A stretch of DNA of 64,000 nucleotides from Pomphorhynchus laevis. Lineage: Eukaryota; Acanthocephala; Palaeacanthocephala; Echinorhynchida; Pomphorhynchidae. The notes below the pieces were generated by a model. It was not told the DNA's origin, made no database searches, and worked only from the letters and a program-made list of their open reading frames with translations. The stretch lies in contig WNNJ02001726.1 in the NCBI GenBank assembly GCA_012934845.2, positions 91,971 through 155,970 on the forward strand, in the 5' to 3' direction. Position numbers and translations under genes: made by a program. Shown here piece after piece: positions 21,960-32,804 of this stretch (positions are counted from its first letter, which is position 1; the number at the start of each line of letters is the position of its first letter).

Positions 21960-24372
21960 GATAGCTACGATCCACACCAACTGTGCCAAACTACAAATAC
22001 AGTACTCGACACACGACTGCATCGTCTGAACCACAATCGCCTGCGACAACGATAAGTATGAAGACTTCTACTGTGGATTTTGCGCAAACAAACTAATACG
22101 CAACCTCTCCCATAAGCACATATCAACATCCAACACGTCTACTCAAACTACCCGTCGTTTCCGATATCCTTTCTACACCCACTGATACTGTCACCATATA
22201 CACTTCACATCTCATGTCATCTTTACTCACCGACACCCCCGCCCCGTCCCTCCCGTCTCGTTTCTCAATAACTTATATCCATCAATCAAAATCACCTCCA
22301 CCAACCTCCACGATTTTTCCACTCTTAATCTTTCATCACAAAGCTTGCCATCTTCTATATTATTTATATCCTATTTGTATCACGCTGTCGAACCTACTCC
22401 CTCCATATCCTCAACTCCCAGCTCTCCTATCGTGACCTCACCCACTCACGTCACTCAGCCTCCTTCACGGAAACACTTACCTTTCCGCGATCGTTGCGTC
22501 ATCTTCACCATTATCACTCCTAACACCCCATCATCTCCACAAACACGTATATGCCCCACACATATCCTTGGCGAGTAACTCGACATCATCGCTATTCCCG
22601 ATCGTTTTCTTGCCTACATCTGCCTGTACATCTCCGATGCTGTTTATCCGATCACTTACTCGTCACCCATGATTTCAATTCCAACCAGACCCCGCCTTAC
22701 ACACCTACAATCTTACCTCGCCTTGGAGAAATCTTGATCTCCACCTTCTCCGCTCTGCCCTACTTAAATCGTCTCTATCCTATCCCACAATAAGATATTC
22801 CTCTTTTCACGATATCGCCTTTCTTATCGACTCTGAACTCACATCCATTCTCGATCTTCTCTTGGCCTTCAAGCCTCATCCACACCGTCGCTTGCACCGT
22901 GCCCCATGGTTTGACATCCAATGCCTACTCTCAAAGCGTCGACTCCGTCATGCTTTGAGAGTTTATCAACGCTCTCTCAGACGTGATTTCCGCTCAATCA
23001 CTCCGTCTTTCCGTGAAACCTATTTACCTCACCGCCGGTCTCATCTCCACCTACTACGTACCAAATGCAACTCATTCTGGCAGCATAAAATCATCACTTT
23101 ATTCAACTCTAAGTCTCTCCGGCATATTTTAAACTCAATCCTTGCTGTTCCTCTTCGTCTTGCAACATCAATCCTCATGATTTTTCGACATGTCTTTAGA
23201 CAAAAGTATCCACGTTGATCCCTCACACCCCAGTCTCCATCCCACTCATTCTCGCATCGCCTCATCCTCGTGGAATTCTTTCATATTTTCCCTGTCTCAC
23301 CTGCCGAAGTCTCATCTGTCCTTATGTCCTTACCCAATAAAACCTCACCTACCGATCCCCTGACTACCCCATACTTAAATACATATGCTCATCGATATTC
23401 TCTTTCTTCATTAACTTGCTTAACTCGTCCATCCGCAGTCGTATCTTCTCTTTACACAGGAAATCCGCCATCGTTTGCCCCTTCCTTAAGAAATAATCGC
23501 TCGACCTCTCCCTTCCTTCTAGCTATCGCCCCATTTCAATCCTCCCTACTCTTTCTAAGCTCTTAGAACGCCGAATCTAAATTCCGATCAACGTCCACCT
23601 CTCTTCAACCAATATGTACCCTCTTTTTTAATCCGATTTTCACTCTAATCATATCACCGAAATAGCCTGTATGAAAATTTATTACAACGGCCTACTTATT
23701 TCTAGTGATAAGGTGTTATGATTACGGCTTTGCTTCCTCCATAGCATAGTTTGCCTCATATCTATCAGACCATTCCTTTCACGTCTGTTTGAATTCATCA
23801 TCATTCACTCCCATCTCTATTTTCTGCGGGGTCCCACAAGGTTCAGTCCTAAGTATCTAGCTTTTCTCACTTCTGTTTGGCGATCTCTTTCCGTTTATGA
23901 AACCTTACTTATTTAACGTCATGCAATACGCCGATGATATACTCATCTATGCTCATGACTCGCCCATCGCATACACGATATCGGCATTTTTTTCGCCAAC
24001 TGTCCTTCTTCTATCTACAAACGTCTATCTTACCTTTATCTCATTCTAAACCCCGACAAGTCGAAAATAACATGGATACTCCTCCGTCAACCTAACATAT
24101 CTCCTCCCCCTGTATCATTTGCCTCATCAATCATCCCCATAGTCCATAATCTTACTTTATTATGCTTCCATTTCGATGATCACCTTTCTCTTAAACCATT
24201 CGTCCGTGAAAAGGTTCGCTCGTCTAACTTAATTCTCCATGTAATACGCCGTATCCGCCCCCTTATCGACTTCCATTCTTGCATGTATCTTCTTACTTCG
24301 CTTCTCTTCCCTAAAATTGATTACTTCCTCAGCCTTTTAGCCAATTCGCCAAAATCAATCATCCAGGCAGCG
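21960..24372 (+). mobile_element. Non-LTR retrotransposon, family C, copy 2
   Basis: This copy runs opposite to copy 1. At 21975-22110 a Cys/His-rich stretch (HTNCAKLQ, THDCIV, FYCGFC) may be a degenerate PHD-like finger of an ORF1. RT-upstream linker RLHRAPWFDIQCLLSKRRLR (22862-23218) closely matches copy 1. Later blocks are GVPQGSVL near 23840 and VMQYADDILIYAHD near 23920. Many frameshifts and stops are present. The 3' end is cut at about 24372, where family A copy A1 begins abruptly. Confidence 0.8.
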
Positions 24373-24377
24373 GCTAT

Positions 24378-26306
24378 GGCATGATTCTGGGTGACTTTAT
24401 CGGTAGAACTGGTCGTTGGATTAAAGAAGCACTCCGCAGAGCTAGGGAAGATTATATTATACACAAACTACAATCCTCTACATTTCATTGCACAAGAACT
24501 AATTCTCTCTTCGACATCATACAGCTACACGATAAATGGCTGCTTAAGCCCTTCTGTATTAAGCAGTCGCGCCAACAACTGACCGCCTAGCACGATCTAC
24601 TTAGTTAGCGGTTGGAAGAAGATACCCTGCTGAGAAGGAGGTTCCAGTTTGATCCAAGCAGAGTTGTGCTCTTTGAAGCGGTTATTGGCCTCTTCCCTGT
24701 TTAGGAAATGCGAGGAAATTTTATTCTTACCAATCTTCGCAAGTTATCGGGATAATTTGACTACCTATAGAGGTCATATTTTCAATCCCACTTTGACAAA
24801 ACTCAAGGTCCTATCAAAAATGTTACACCTCAATCTCTCTGTTTTCTAAGAAAAGCTCTCTCGAAAGAATATTCGAGTTCTAGGTACATACTCCAATTTA
24901 GCAAGGATAAGGCTAATATTACTCGCATTAATCCATATCAGTCTTCTTTTTGGAAGATTTTTAAGAACGAGAAGTTTTTTAGTTGGAAGAGGAAGGAGAG
25001 AGCATTGGGCTGGATTAGTAAAATAGGTATTGATAAAGTTTTAAAAGAGTTACTATCCTATTACAATTATGGAGGCATTCTTTCTCCTCATCCAATCGTT
25101 ACTTGGGGCGGTTTCAGGAGTAGGGATCTTTCGGTTACAAATATATCAACTCATGGGGTCCGCTCGCGGAAACCTCCAAAATTCACCGCCGCTCTCCACT
25201 CGCACTGTCAGCTTTCGATGGACAGAGAAAGGAAGTTGCCATCACTATGCTTTTAGCCTCACCATCTGATATTGCTGGCATTAACATTAGCCGTCGACTA
25301 TTTTTATTAAAGAAAAACCGGTTACATACCCTAAAGATCTGCGGTTTATTTAGACTCAAAATTCTCTTATTTCCATTTATGAAAAAGCACTTGCGCTGCG
25401 ATCATTTAAGAAGGCGAAATTTAATCCCACCGGGTTTTCATGTTTTTGTAAAAAGTCGCTCGGTTCCTCCGCAATGGTGAAGTGCACCAGTTTTGCCAAG
25501 ATAACAGCCATCAACTTGATGTAGCTGTCTTTCTTGACTTTTCTGCTACCTTTTACAGTATATCTATTCCCTATGTTATCTCATCTCTCTAGTCCCTCAG
25601 GTTGCCAGCAAGAGTTATTAACAAGGTAGAAATATTGTTGTATACCAATCGATTTTTTATGAGGTTGACCCTGATACTTTTCAGTTCTACCAAATTACAC
25701 GTGTGCCTTAAGGGTCTACACAATCTCCAATCGTTTTTCTTGCTGTCTCAATTGTTCTGTTTAAACCATTTCAACGTGGTCAAAATCTAGTGGTATACGT
25801 GGATGATACCACAGCCCTGTTTTCTGGACGCAGGTGTAAAGATGTAGTCTCTAAAATAAACCAATTCTATTTAAGATTAAAAGATAAGTTAATATCATCA
25901 AATATTCTTCTAAATTCCTCGAAATCGCAGATAGTTGTCATTAATGGTGCCCCTGACACCAGGAAAAGCCTAAAGAGAGAAGCCATCTCCTCTCTTTCCT
26001 TCATTTTTGGCAATCAATCCCTACCGGTCTTTAAACATCTAGTAAGATACTTAGGATTTACCATTAAGGTTAAATGGAAAGCGGATCCGACTTGAATAGA
26101 TTTAAGAGTGTACTGAAAAGAGCGAGGTGGGCCCTGTAAAGGGCCTAACATATGTCATTAAGTGTAAGTGCTTAGGTGATCCTTTGGGGCACCTGTGTAA
26201 TCTCAGGATTAGTCTTTTTCTCAAAAGGACGTCGTTCAGAGCAAATACCAAGATTACTGAAGCTCCTGACGTCGATACTACCAACCATCGTTCGCTGATA
26301 TTAAAC
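24378..26306 (+). mobile_element. Non-LTR retrotransposon, family A, copy A1 (5'-truncated)
   Basis: The copy starts within the endonuclease domain at MILGDFIGRTGRWIKEALRR and continues through the linker and RT. Motif A is degraded (FLDFSATFY near 25530). Motif C is YVDDTTALFSGRR at about 25795, where copy A4 has YADD. The copy ends in the RT C-terminal region near 26306. It is shorter and more decayed than A2 and A4, with stops and deletions throughout. The 5' truncation fits incomplete reverse transcription. Confidence 0.85.
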
Positions 26307-26313
26307 TTGCAGG

Positions 26314-26511
26314 TGTGTGGCAAACTCTGATTGGTTCAAACAGAAAGCGTCGCGTTGGTGTTCGCTGGAAGGGCTAGATTCTCCTGCGATATATAAAGCT
26401 AACGTCGAAGTCTAGGATATACTGTTTCTGTATATTGTGTTCAATTGTAACAACTGTGTTATCTTATTTGGTCAATGTTTATTAGTTATTAAGAAAATAT
26501 ATTATTACACA
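26314..26511. mobile_element. Candidate solo LTR
   Basis: A 198-bp segment begins TGTGTGG and ends TACACA, giving 5-bp terminal inverted repeats of LTR type. It contains a TATA-like gatatataaagc near 26387. It lies between the end of copy A1 and the UBR7 relic. No target-site duplication was found, so this is tentative. Confidence 0.3.
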
Positions 26512-26869
26512 AGTTGTCCTATTTGCATCATAATTGTCTCCATATTCACATATACAGTAAAATCAACGTAGGTTGTGATTGTCGTAATTATTTTTAAAGT
26601 TTACTTTGTACTTGTCCTTTTTCGGCTGGTATAGCATCCCCCAAATCGTCCGTTACCAGTCACATTTGTAATTTCGTTTATTCTACAGTTTGTATATATC
26701 GTGACCGGAATGACATTTAATTGAACAGTCGTAATATATTGCAGCGGGTAGAGAGTCGTTGTCTTGACAGGTCTTACAAGCAACTATAATTTGACTATTC
26801 ATATCATTTTCCATAAGTGTATTTATATTCTGTCGATTGACATAGTATGATTATTTCTTCGATTTCCAT
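26512..26869 (-). pseudogene. UBR7-like E3 ligase relic (UBR box and start of PHD)
   Basis: The minus strand reads MEIEEIIILCQ from 26869, then IIVACKTCQDND, YYDCSIKCHSGHDIYKL, NKRNYKCD, KVNFKNNYDNHN, FYCICEYGDN and RTTCVI. This order matches UBR7: CLTC, ACSxxCHxGHxLxEL, TKRNFRCDCGN, KYNHNFxGLYCxC, then the start of its PHD finger. UBR7 is a UBR-box protein with histone H2B ubiquitin-ligase activity. Zinc-binding Cys/His residues of the UBR box are largely retained. Stops (after IYKL and after CDW) and at least two single-base shifts break the frame. The PHD is cut at 26512, where the LTR-like segment starts. Confidence 0.8.
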
Positions 26870-27834
26870 CTTTTACTACCATAGTTTTTCTGGGGTTGAC
26901 TTTACCGGAATTCAAGGCGCAGTAGGAAGCTAGTGTGTCACTAACTGACCGCAGTCCACCTATTGATTCATACATTTGATCACGGAACTATTTTTCCAAC
27001 TTAAGTACAGACGGAGATCGCTTGAATATGAATTGAATAGTTGGGCCATGAGAGGATCACATTTAGTATGCTGACGTATTGTTTGGTAGTTATCAATGAA
27101 AGTTAATATTATATTTAAGTTACAAAAATTCTTAATAAAGTAAAGCATGAGTTAAGATTGGGTTAACAAAGCGCTCATTAATACGACACAGACTTAGCAT
27201 CTTAAACTTGAGAATATCCATGTTAATGCTATCAAATGTCTGTGAAAAGTATACGAAAGTCTATATGCACGCATGCAATTGGGTATAACATTCAGAATGG
27301 TTTTCCCTGCAGTATACGCTCATTATTATACGCTCATTCCGTGAGCGTATAACGACCACGGCAAAAGTCAAATTGCTCATCTTTTAGAATTAGCCTTGCG
27401 CACATAAAAAGCCTACCGGACTATCATCTTAGCATAGTAATTCCACCATAAGAACTTCAGCGCCGAAGTGATGTAGCAATTATCAACGCTAATCAGTAGA
27501 ATGAAGTACCCACTGGTCGTTTCGGTTATGTGCATGTGGGAAATGCCTTTTTTACTGTTATACATGCCGAACATGTATAAAAAGTAAAAGAGTAAAAAAT
27601 AACAGTAAAAATGCATTTTTTTTGTTAGAAGTGACATGGAGCCTGCAGTTCGTTAATAAAATTTTCCGGCTTGCAAAATAATGTTTTCAAGCTGTTATAT
27701 ATAAGAAAAACGAGTATATATATATCTTATACATTACTTTTAAAATCGATATCACCTATCAGTTAGGGCTATTGATTCATTTGATAATAATTTATTTAAC
27801 GTGGCAAATGCGTACTAGCTGCACACTTACAAGT
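26870..27834. other. No recognised gene
   Basis: Mixed-composition DNA with no supported protein. A hairpin built on tatacgctca and tgagcgtata is at about 27330-27355. Short minus-strand open frames at 26960-27148 and 27413-27637 show no motif. Confidence 0.45.
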
Positions 27835-28240
27835 CTACTAACTAACAAAAATATCAAAAGTCATACAGATAAATTAGTTAAATTGTTTAAATGGGATCGG
27901 ATTTGGCCTTTGAAGCACGTCAGAGAGGTTGATTGGCGTATATTAATGAGCAGAGGATTCCACGAAAGGAGTAGCCACAATGAAGGAGCGGAAGTCAAAA
28001 GAGGTATATTAGTTTGGGACATGTAAAAGAAGGGAATTACGGGAACGCAAAGAACAGTAAACAGAACGAGAATTATCAAGATAGGGAAGGTTGAGAAATA
28101 AAAATATGAAAAGTTACAAAGCGGAAATCAATGAAAAGGAAACGAATTTGAGCACGACAATAAATGGTATGCAAAGGGAAAGAAGCAAGATGGTGGGATG
28201 TATGATCAAAACGACGAAGACGAAAGAGAATTCAGGCGTT
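27835..28240 (-). mobile_element. Non-LTR retrotransposon 3' fragment, family C type
   Basis: Bases 28090-28235 are similar in sequence to 18745-18880 of family C copy 1. Downstream on the minus strand the reading LLLSWNPLLINIRQSTSLTC then FKGQIRSHLNNL is the typical C-terminal end of CR1/L2-type RT proteins (VWNSLP...FKxxLKxxL). This piece supplies the 3' end that copy 1 lacks. Confidence 0.7.
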
Positions 28241-29049
28241 CAAGAATCAACCACAATATGATTCGCACGAATTTCGCTGAACAACCAACCACAATAAATG
28301 GCCACAAGGTTGAAACGTGACTTAAAGTATTCAACGGTCAAAGGATATGTTCCAGTGCCCTTAATTGTTTTAAGACAAGCAATAGTTTTATTGTGTTCAT
28401 CAATTGTGAAATGCTGGCTAAGTGCTAAGTTACTTGCTATGTTCCTAAAAAGCGAGTATATTCGACATTTCACGTGAATTAATTTCTATATGAATATGTG
28501 GAGGATATTTGACTTAAGAGTAAGTCAAATATAACCTAGAAACGTGATTATTATATTTGGAAATCAACATAGTATTGACTTCTGAGAAACATTTTGTGTA
28601 TCAAACTGTGATAGATGTACGTTTTTGTAGTAGATCACCAGCATATAATATATAAATTATATGTGTATATTTATAAGCCAAAAATAGTCACTCCAGAACA
28701 ATTCAGAACTTGTAATATTAGACAGAAAAAGAAATCCACGAGCAAAGCGAGCGGAGCTGGCTTGATCTGCAACTTAATTAATTGTATACTTTTATATTTA
28801 AAGTTTTGGAATCACGAAATATCATATATGAAAATTCATATATGGAAAATTCATACATGATGTTTCAAATACGAGAAACTGCATACTCAGAAAATTGATA
28901 TATGAAATATCATAAATTGGGAAATTTTATATACGAAAAATCATACACGGATAGTCAAACAGTTTATTGAAACATAGAACATAACATAATTAATATATTT
29001 TAGTTCAAAATTTCTGCCGTTTTTGTTATATAATTACATGCGAATTTTT
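28241..29049. other. Unidentified open frame and AT-rich palindromic repeats
   Basis: A minus-strand open frame of 77 codons (28240-28473, containing NLALSQHFTIDEHNKTI) has protein-like composition but no recognised family. At 28505-28535 atatttgactt forms a hairpin. Bases 28810-28960 hold many short atatgaaa/ttcatat words, similar to those at 32800-32900 on the other side of the MULE and family D insertions. Confidence 0.4.
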
Positions 29050-30478
29050 TTTTGCAACCGAGCGAAGTTAATTCATAGTGGGTAAAGTTCCATATTTTTC
29101 CACGACATTTTTTAAACGCTGAGCATTGCCGCGATAAGATTTTTCTGTAAATCCTGTTGACTTGCAATATACTGGGAAATTAAAACCTCATTTGATGATT
29201 GGTCCAGTTTTAGATTGTCAATTAACTTCCAAATAGATGGATGTTCGGCTCCAACGATGAAATGAAACACACGATGCCAACCTTCAACATAAGTGTTTGT
29301 CCTTGTAATGCTTTGAATGACTCTATGAAATCAATCCCACGATTTTATTTTATATCGAGGGTCACGCCTTTGTCCACGTCGGTTATGCACGTGTTCTCAA
29401 ATTAATTAATAAAAAGGTTCAGGCATTCTAATTCAGCATATGAAGCATTTTGAACCAATATATCAAAGGATGAAATGACATCTTCCACTGGAACAAATGT
29501 AAGTACTTGGAAACATTTCAGGTGGCAAGCAAATTCTGGGTTTTCTTTATAATTGCTGTCCAAAGTGAAAGAGACAGCTGGCTAACTATGTTTCCGGAAA
29601 GCACTTTTTATTGTATTGCGAGCACCGGTCTCAAAGTCCGTCATAACGCTAATTGGCTGAATATTCGTGTTCAAGGATTTCAAGACAGCAAACATTCTTT
29701 GATATGTACATTCGGTTTTATTCGGGAGAATAGCATAAATGGAGGGTAGCAGGCCATTATATTTAATGGCATGTATAGTGTATAATTGTATAATTGTACA
29801 AACAACGTTGTGGCAACTTTAAATGTATCATCCGCGTACCAATGCCGATTAGTCTCCATCATTTTTAAATTATAATTGTATAATTGTACAAACAACGTTG
29901 TGGCAACTTTAAATGTATCATCCGCGTACCAATGCCGATTAGTCTCCATCATTTTTAAATTATGTTTGATTCTAAAGATAATGCACTTTTCGAATCCAGA
30001 ATCAAAAAGTAAAAACTTCTCTCCTTTTGAATTTTTCTTGAACTTATCTTGTAAAGTAATTGTCTGCAATGACACTGGAACCAGGTATGGATACTTAGAA
30101 GCTTAACGTTTAAGTTGCAAGCAACGTTTCATAGAGGTTATTGGTGGAAGACAAGCGGCGACACTTTGAGTAATCTGGGTGGTGTCTTGCGCAATTAAAC
30201 TTTGTGTTGTTTCTGTTGAGGAAGTCGCTGCTGTTTTTATTTGGCTGTATATCTTCTTGGCTTCAATTTTTGCTATATCGGCAGAATGAATAGGATTTTT
30301 ATTATAAAAACAACAATTTCACTTCATTTGTGTGAACTCGACCTTTACACTTAAAATTTTGAGCCTCCAAACATAACCAATTATAAAAACTTTCTCCTGG
30401 CTTTCGCAAAATATACCTGAATCCATCGTGAATAAGATAATATTTGCCTTGGTTGCTTTTAATTAAAGTAAGTGGCAT
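29050..30478 (-). pseudogene. FLYWCH zinc finger / MULE transposase relic
   Basis: The minus strand starts with a FLYWCH finger: GKYYLIHDGFRYILRKPGES, then NWLCLEA and FKCKGRVHTNEV, which give the Cys-Cys-His part of the motif. It continues into a MULE-type DDE transposase core with RHWYADDTFKVATTLFVQLY (family WxxDGTFKVxPxLFxQLY), DFETGARNTIKSAF, ENPEFACHL and VLTFVPVEDVISSFDIL. The end shows WHRVFHFIVGAEHPSIWKLI. Such proteins are domesticated or mobile Mutator-like transposases. The 30-residue segment around RHWYADDTF is duplicated in frame. Stops and frame changes elsewhere make it non-functional. Confidence 0.75.
29781..29960. repeat. Exact 90-bp tandem duplication inside the MULE relic
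   Basis: Bases 29781-29870 are repeated at 29871-29960. The unit is exactly 30 codons, so the duplication keeps the reading frame of the transposase and doubles the segment with the first conserved acidic motif. No mismatch between the copies was noticed, indicating a recent event. Confidence 0.85.
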
Positions 30479-30776
30479 GATAGCAAATTTAAAAAAATTA
30501 ATTAATATAAAAATATAAAAGACAGTTGGTTGATAAAATGTTTTGATAATGTCTGGCAGAGAGTAGAATAAAAAATATGGTGGTTGCAGTGTCTAGATAA
30601 TAACTTACTCTGGCCGGGGAAGCCTTAATACGATAAACATGCATTCTGGTTATGTGTCGTTGAGTGATGTTTATGAATTAATCTAGACTTTGATATAACC
30701 AGGTACCTTAACGCTTAAATAGCGTTAAGGCTTATAAACAGTTTAACATTGAAGAAATATAAAATAGTGTTCCATA

Positions 30777-30876
30777 TTATTATTATTATTAAATACAACA
30801 GCAGCAAAAGAGCGTAGAGCTCGTACAGGCTGGGTACAGGGTTAAAAAAATATATATCAATGAAAATCCGATTGTT
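30777..30876 (-). repeat. 3' tail of family D element with TAA microsatellite
   Basis: The + strand shows five att units in tattattattattattaaat at 30777-30797, i.e. a (TAA)n tail on the minus strand after the family D stop codon. A simple-repeat 3' end is typical of CR1-type and related non-LTR elements. The 30480-30770 gap beyond holds no gene. Confidence 0.6.
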
Positions 30877-32781
30877 TTAAGTTAGTACATTCTTCAGATT
30901 TCTCTTGAAGGACAAAATACTGGAGGCCGAAACCACTTGACTTGGTAGCTTATTCCAGCTTTTCCACGTTCGGTTGACAATTGTGTTAAATCTTCTTCGT
31001 GGACGAATGTGGGTCTTTAACGTGAGGTGATGTCCCCTCAATCTGTTTGAATTTCGAAGTTCGAACAGTTTGCGACAAACATGTTCCCTCTGCCCTTTTT
31101 GAACATTAAGCGCTGTCCACACAAACATTAAATCAGATGACTTTAAAGATTTCTTCACTGTGGTCACACCAAGTGCGTGAAGTCGAAAAATGAATGAGAG
31201 CTTGCGTTGGCTGGGTACAAGATGTGTGGCCTTGTGTAATATGGATTCGTACATGTTCATCTCTGTCGTAGTTTGAGGGTGACAGGCAGGTGAAGCGTAT
31301 CTCATTAAAGATAAGACATAAGCATTGTAAATTAACTTAAAACTGGATGCGTTAAGCTGGCCAATGGTCCTTCTAATAAGTCCTAAAATTCGACGGCATT
31401 TAGCAACTGTGTGACTGGTATGTGGGATGGTCGATAAGCTTCTATTTACGATCACTCCAAGGTCTTGAAATCGGAGAACTGTTTCAATTTCTCTTCCGTC
31501 AATGGTATATGATGAATTGATGTGTAGATGTCCGATACGCATATGTTTTGACTTATCGGGGTTTAATACCAGTCCCCGTTGATAGCACCATACCTTAATA
31601 TTATCAATGTCTCTCTGGAGTATCATTGGATCTCGGCTATCGATTATTGGTCGCCAAATTTTCAAGTCGTCGGCATATAAACCACATGGACTCGAAATAG
31701 CTGTAGTAAGCTCGTTGATGTAAATAATGAAGAGCAATGGACTGAGTACCGATCCCTGAGGAACACCGCGTCCAGGATTTCTTGTTTTTGACATTTGTTT
31801 ATTAGCTAATACAGTAATCTTCCGATTTCTAAGGAAGGAGTTAATCCAATTAAGGAGGGTTCCTCTGATGCCGTACTGTTCCAGCGTAATAAGGAGGACA
31901 TCATAGTATATCCGATCAAATGCTTTGCTGAGGTCGAAAAACAAGACATCAACACTAACTCCAGCCTCGGCATATCTGGTCCAATCACTCCTCGCAAGTA
32001 TGAGGTTTGTGACAGTAGATCTTCCTGGGCGGAAACCATGCTGGTTGTCGCAGAGTACTTGGTTATCTTCTAGGTGCCCGATGATTCGTTTAAAAAGCAG
32101 TTTCTCTATCACTTTACAAGCAACGCAGGTAAGGCTTATGGGCCGATAGTTGCTTGCTAGATTACGGTCGCCTTTTTTGTAGAGAGGTCGGATTATAGAA
32201 CATTTCCAATCTGATGGTATACAGCCTGTTGACAAGGAGAAATCGAATATGGTGTGTAAAGGTTCATATATTACTGGTGCAAGTTCCCGAAGAAGAATTG
32301 GAGGAATATTGTCTGGTCCTGCCGCAATTGATCGTGGTAGCTTTAGAAGTTCGTTAAGAACCTCAAATTTATCAAATGGAGTAAATTCGTAACACGGATA
32401 TTGAGCTGTGGAGAATCTGGGGCAATACTGACAGGTAGGACTCTCTAGCGTGAATTGATCTAGGAAAATATTGGCAATTGCTTTGTCATCAGATGTGAGC
32501 TCACCGGTTTCCATAAATATAGAGTTAATCTCAGACGTAGTTGATTTTAATGAGCTGATATGTTTGAACAATTTACTGGGATATCTTTTTGATGATCGAC
32601 AAAGATTGGAAACGAAGCACCTGCGTTTCTGACGTTTGAGTGCCGTAACTTGATTTCGTAATTCCTTGTAATCGGTCCAAGAACAATTCTGTTCTTTGAA
32701 TTTTTTGTAAATTTTGTCTCTTGTCTTAATCATTTGTTTAATCTGCGAGTCAAACCAGGGGTTTGACTCGCAGTCATACAA
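30877..32781 (-). CDS. Intact reverse transcriptase ORF of a 5'-truncated non-LTR element, family D
   Basis: A 634-codon open frame without stops encodes an RT of the Jockey/CR1 group. An N-terminal linker (WFDSQIKQMIKTRDKIYKKF) precedes the fingers (IPSDWKCSIIRPLYKKGD, NYRPISLTCVACKVIEKLLF, HGFRPGRSTVTNL). The palm has motif A LFFDLSKAFDRI, RGVPQGSVLSPLLFIIYINE and motif C GLYADDLKIWR. The C-terminal region ends in FNTIVNRTWKSWNKLP then FKRNLKNVL, as in the family. The endonuclease domain is missing, so the copy is 5'-truncated; the first methionine lies at the truncation point and is not an original start. It is the best preserved RT here and probably the youngest insertion. Clade is judged by motif style only. 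Confidence 0.9.
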   Translation of the reverse strand: MYDCESNPWFDSQIKQMIKTRDKIYKKFKEQNCSWTDYKELRNQVTALKRQKRRCFVSNLCRSSKRYPSKLFKHISSLKSTTSEINSIFMETGELTSDDKAIANIFLDQFTLESPTCQYCPRFSTAQYPCYEFTPFDKFEVLNELLKLPRSIAAGPDNIPPILLRELAPVIYEPLHTIFDFSLSTGCIPSDWKCSIIRPLYKKGDRNLASNYRPISLTCVACKVIEKLLFKRIIGHLEDNQVLCDNQHGFRPGRSTVTNLILARSDWTRYAEAGVSVDVLFFDLSKAFDRIYYDVLLITLEQYGIRGTLLNWINSFLRNRKITVLANKQMSKTRNPGRGVPQGSVLSPLLFIIYINELTTAISSPCGLYADDLKIWRPIIDSRDPMILQRDIDNIKVWCYQRGLVLNPDKSKHMRIGHLHINSSYTIDGREIETVLRFQDLGVIVNRSLSTIPHTSHTVAKCRRILGLIRRTIGQLNASSFKLIYNAYVLSLMRYASPACHPQTTTEMNMYESILHKATHLVPSQRKLSFIFRLHALGVTTVKKSLKSSDLMFVWTALNVQKGQREHVCRKLFELRNSNRLRGHHLTLKTHIRPRRRFNTIVNRTWKSWNKLPSQVVSASSILSFKRNLKNVLT

Positions 32782-32804
32782 GGAGTTATATTTCTCCTTG
32801 TATG
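32739..32804. repeat. Two adjacent hairpins at the 5' end of the family D copy
   Basis: The first hairpin has arms ctgcgagtcaaacc and its complement around agg; the second has arms tacaaggag and ctccttgta. They sit exactly where the truncated element begins, so one arm of the first is element sequence and the other a reversed copy. Confidence 0.75.

Noticed and set aside
22214-23566. Several proline/serine-rich ORFs on the + strand
   Set aside because: Apart from the linker segment at 22862-23218, they are pieces of the decayed family C copy 2 in shifting frames, not separate genes.
26314-26520. Target-site duplication confirming the solo LTR
   Set aside because: The five bases before (gcagg) and after (agttg) do not match, so insertion by an LTR element is not proven.
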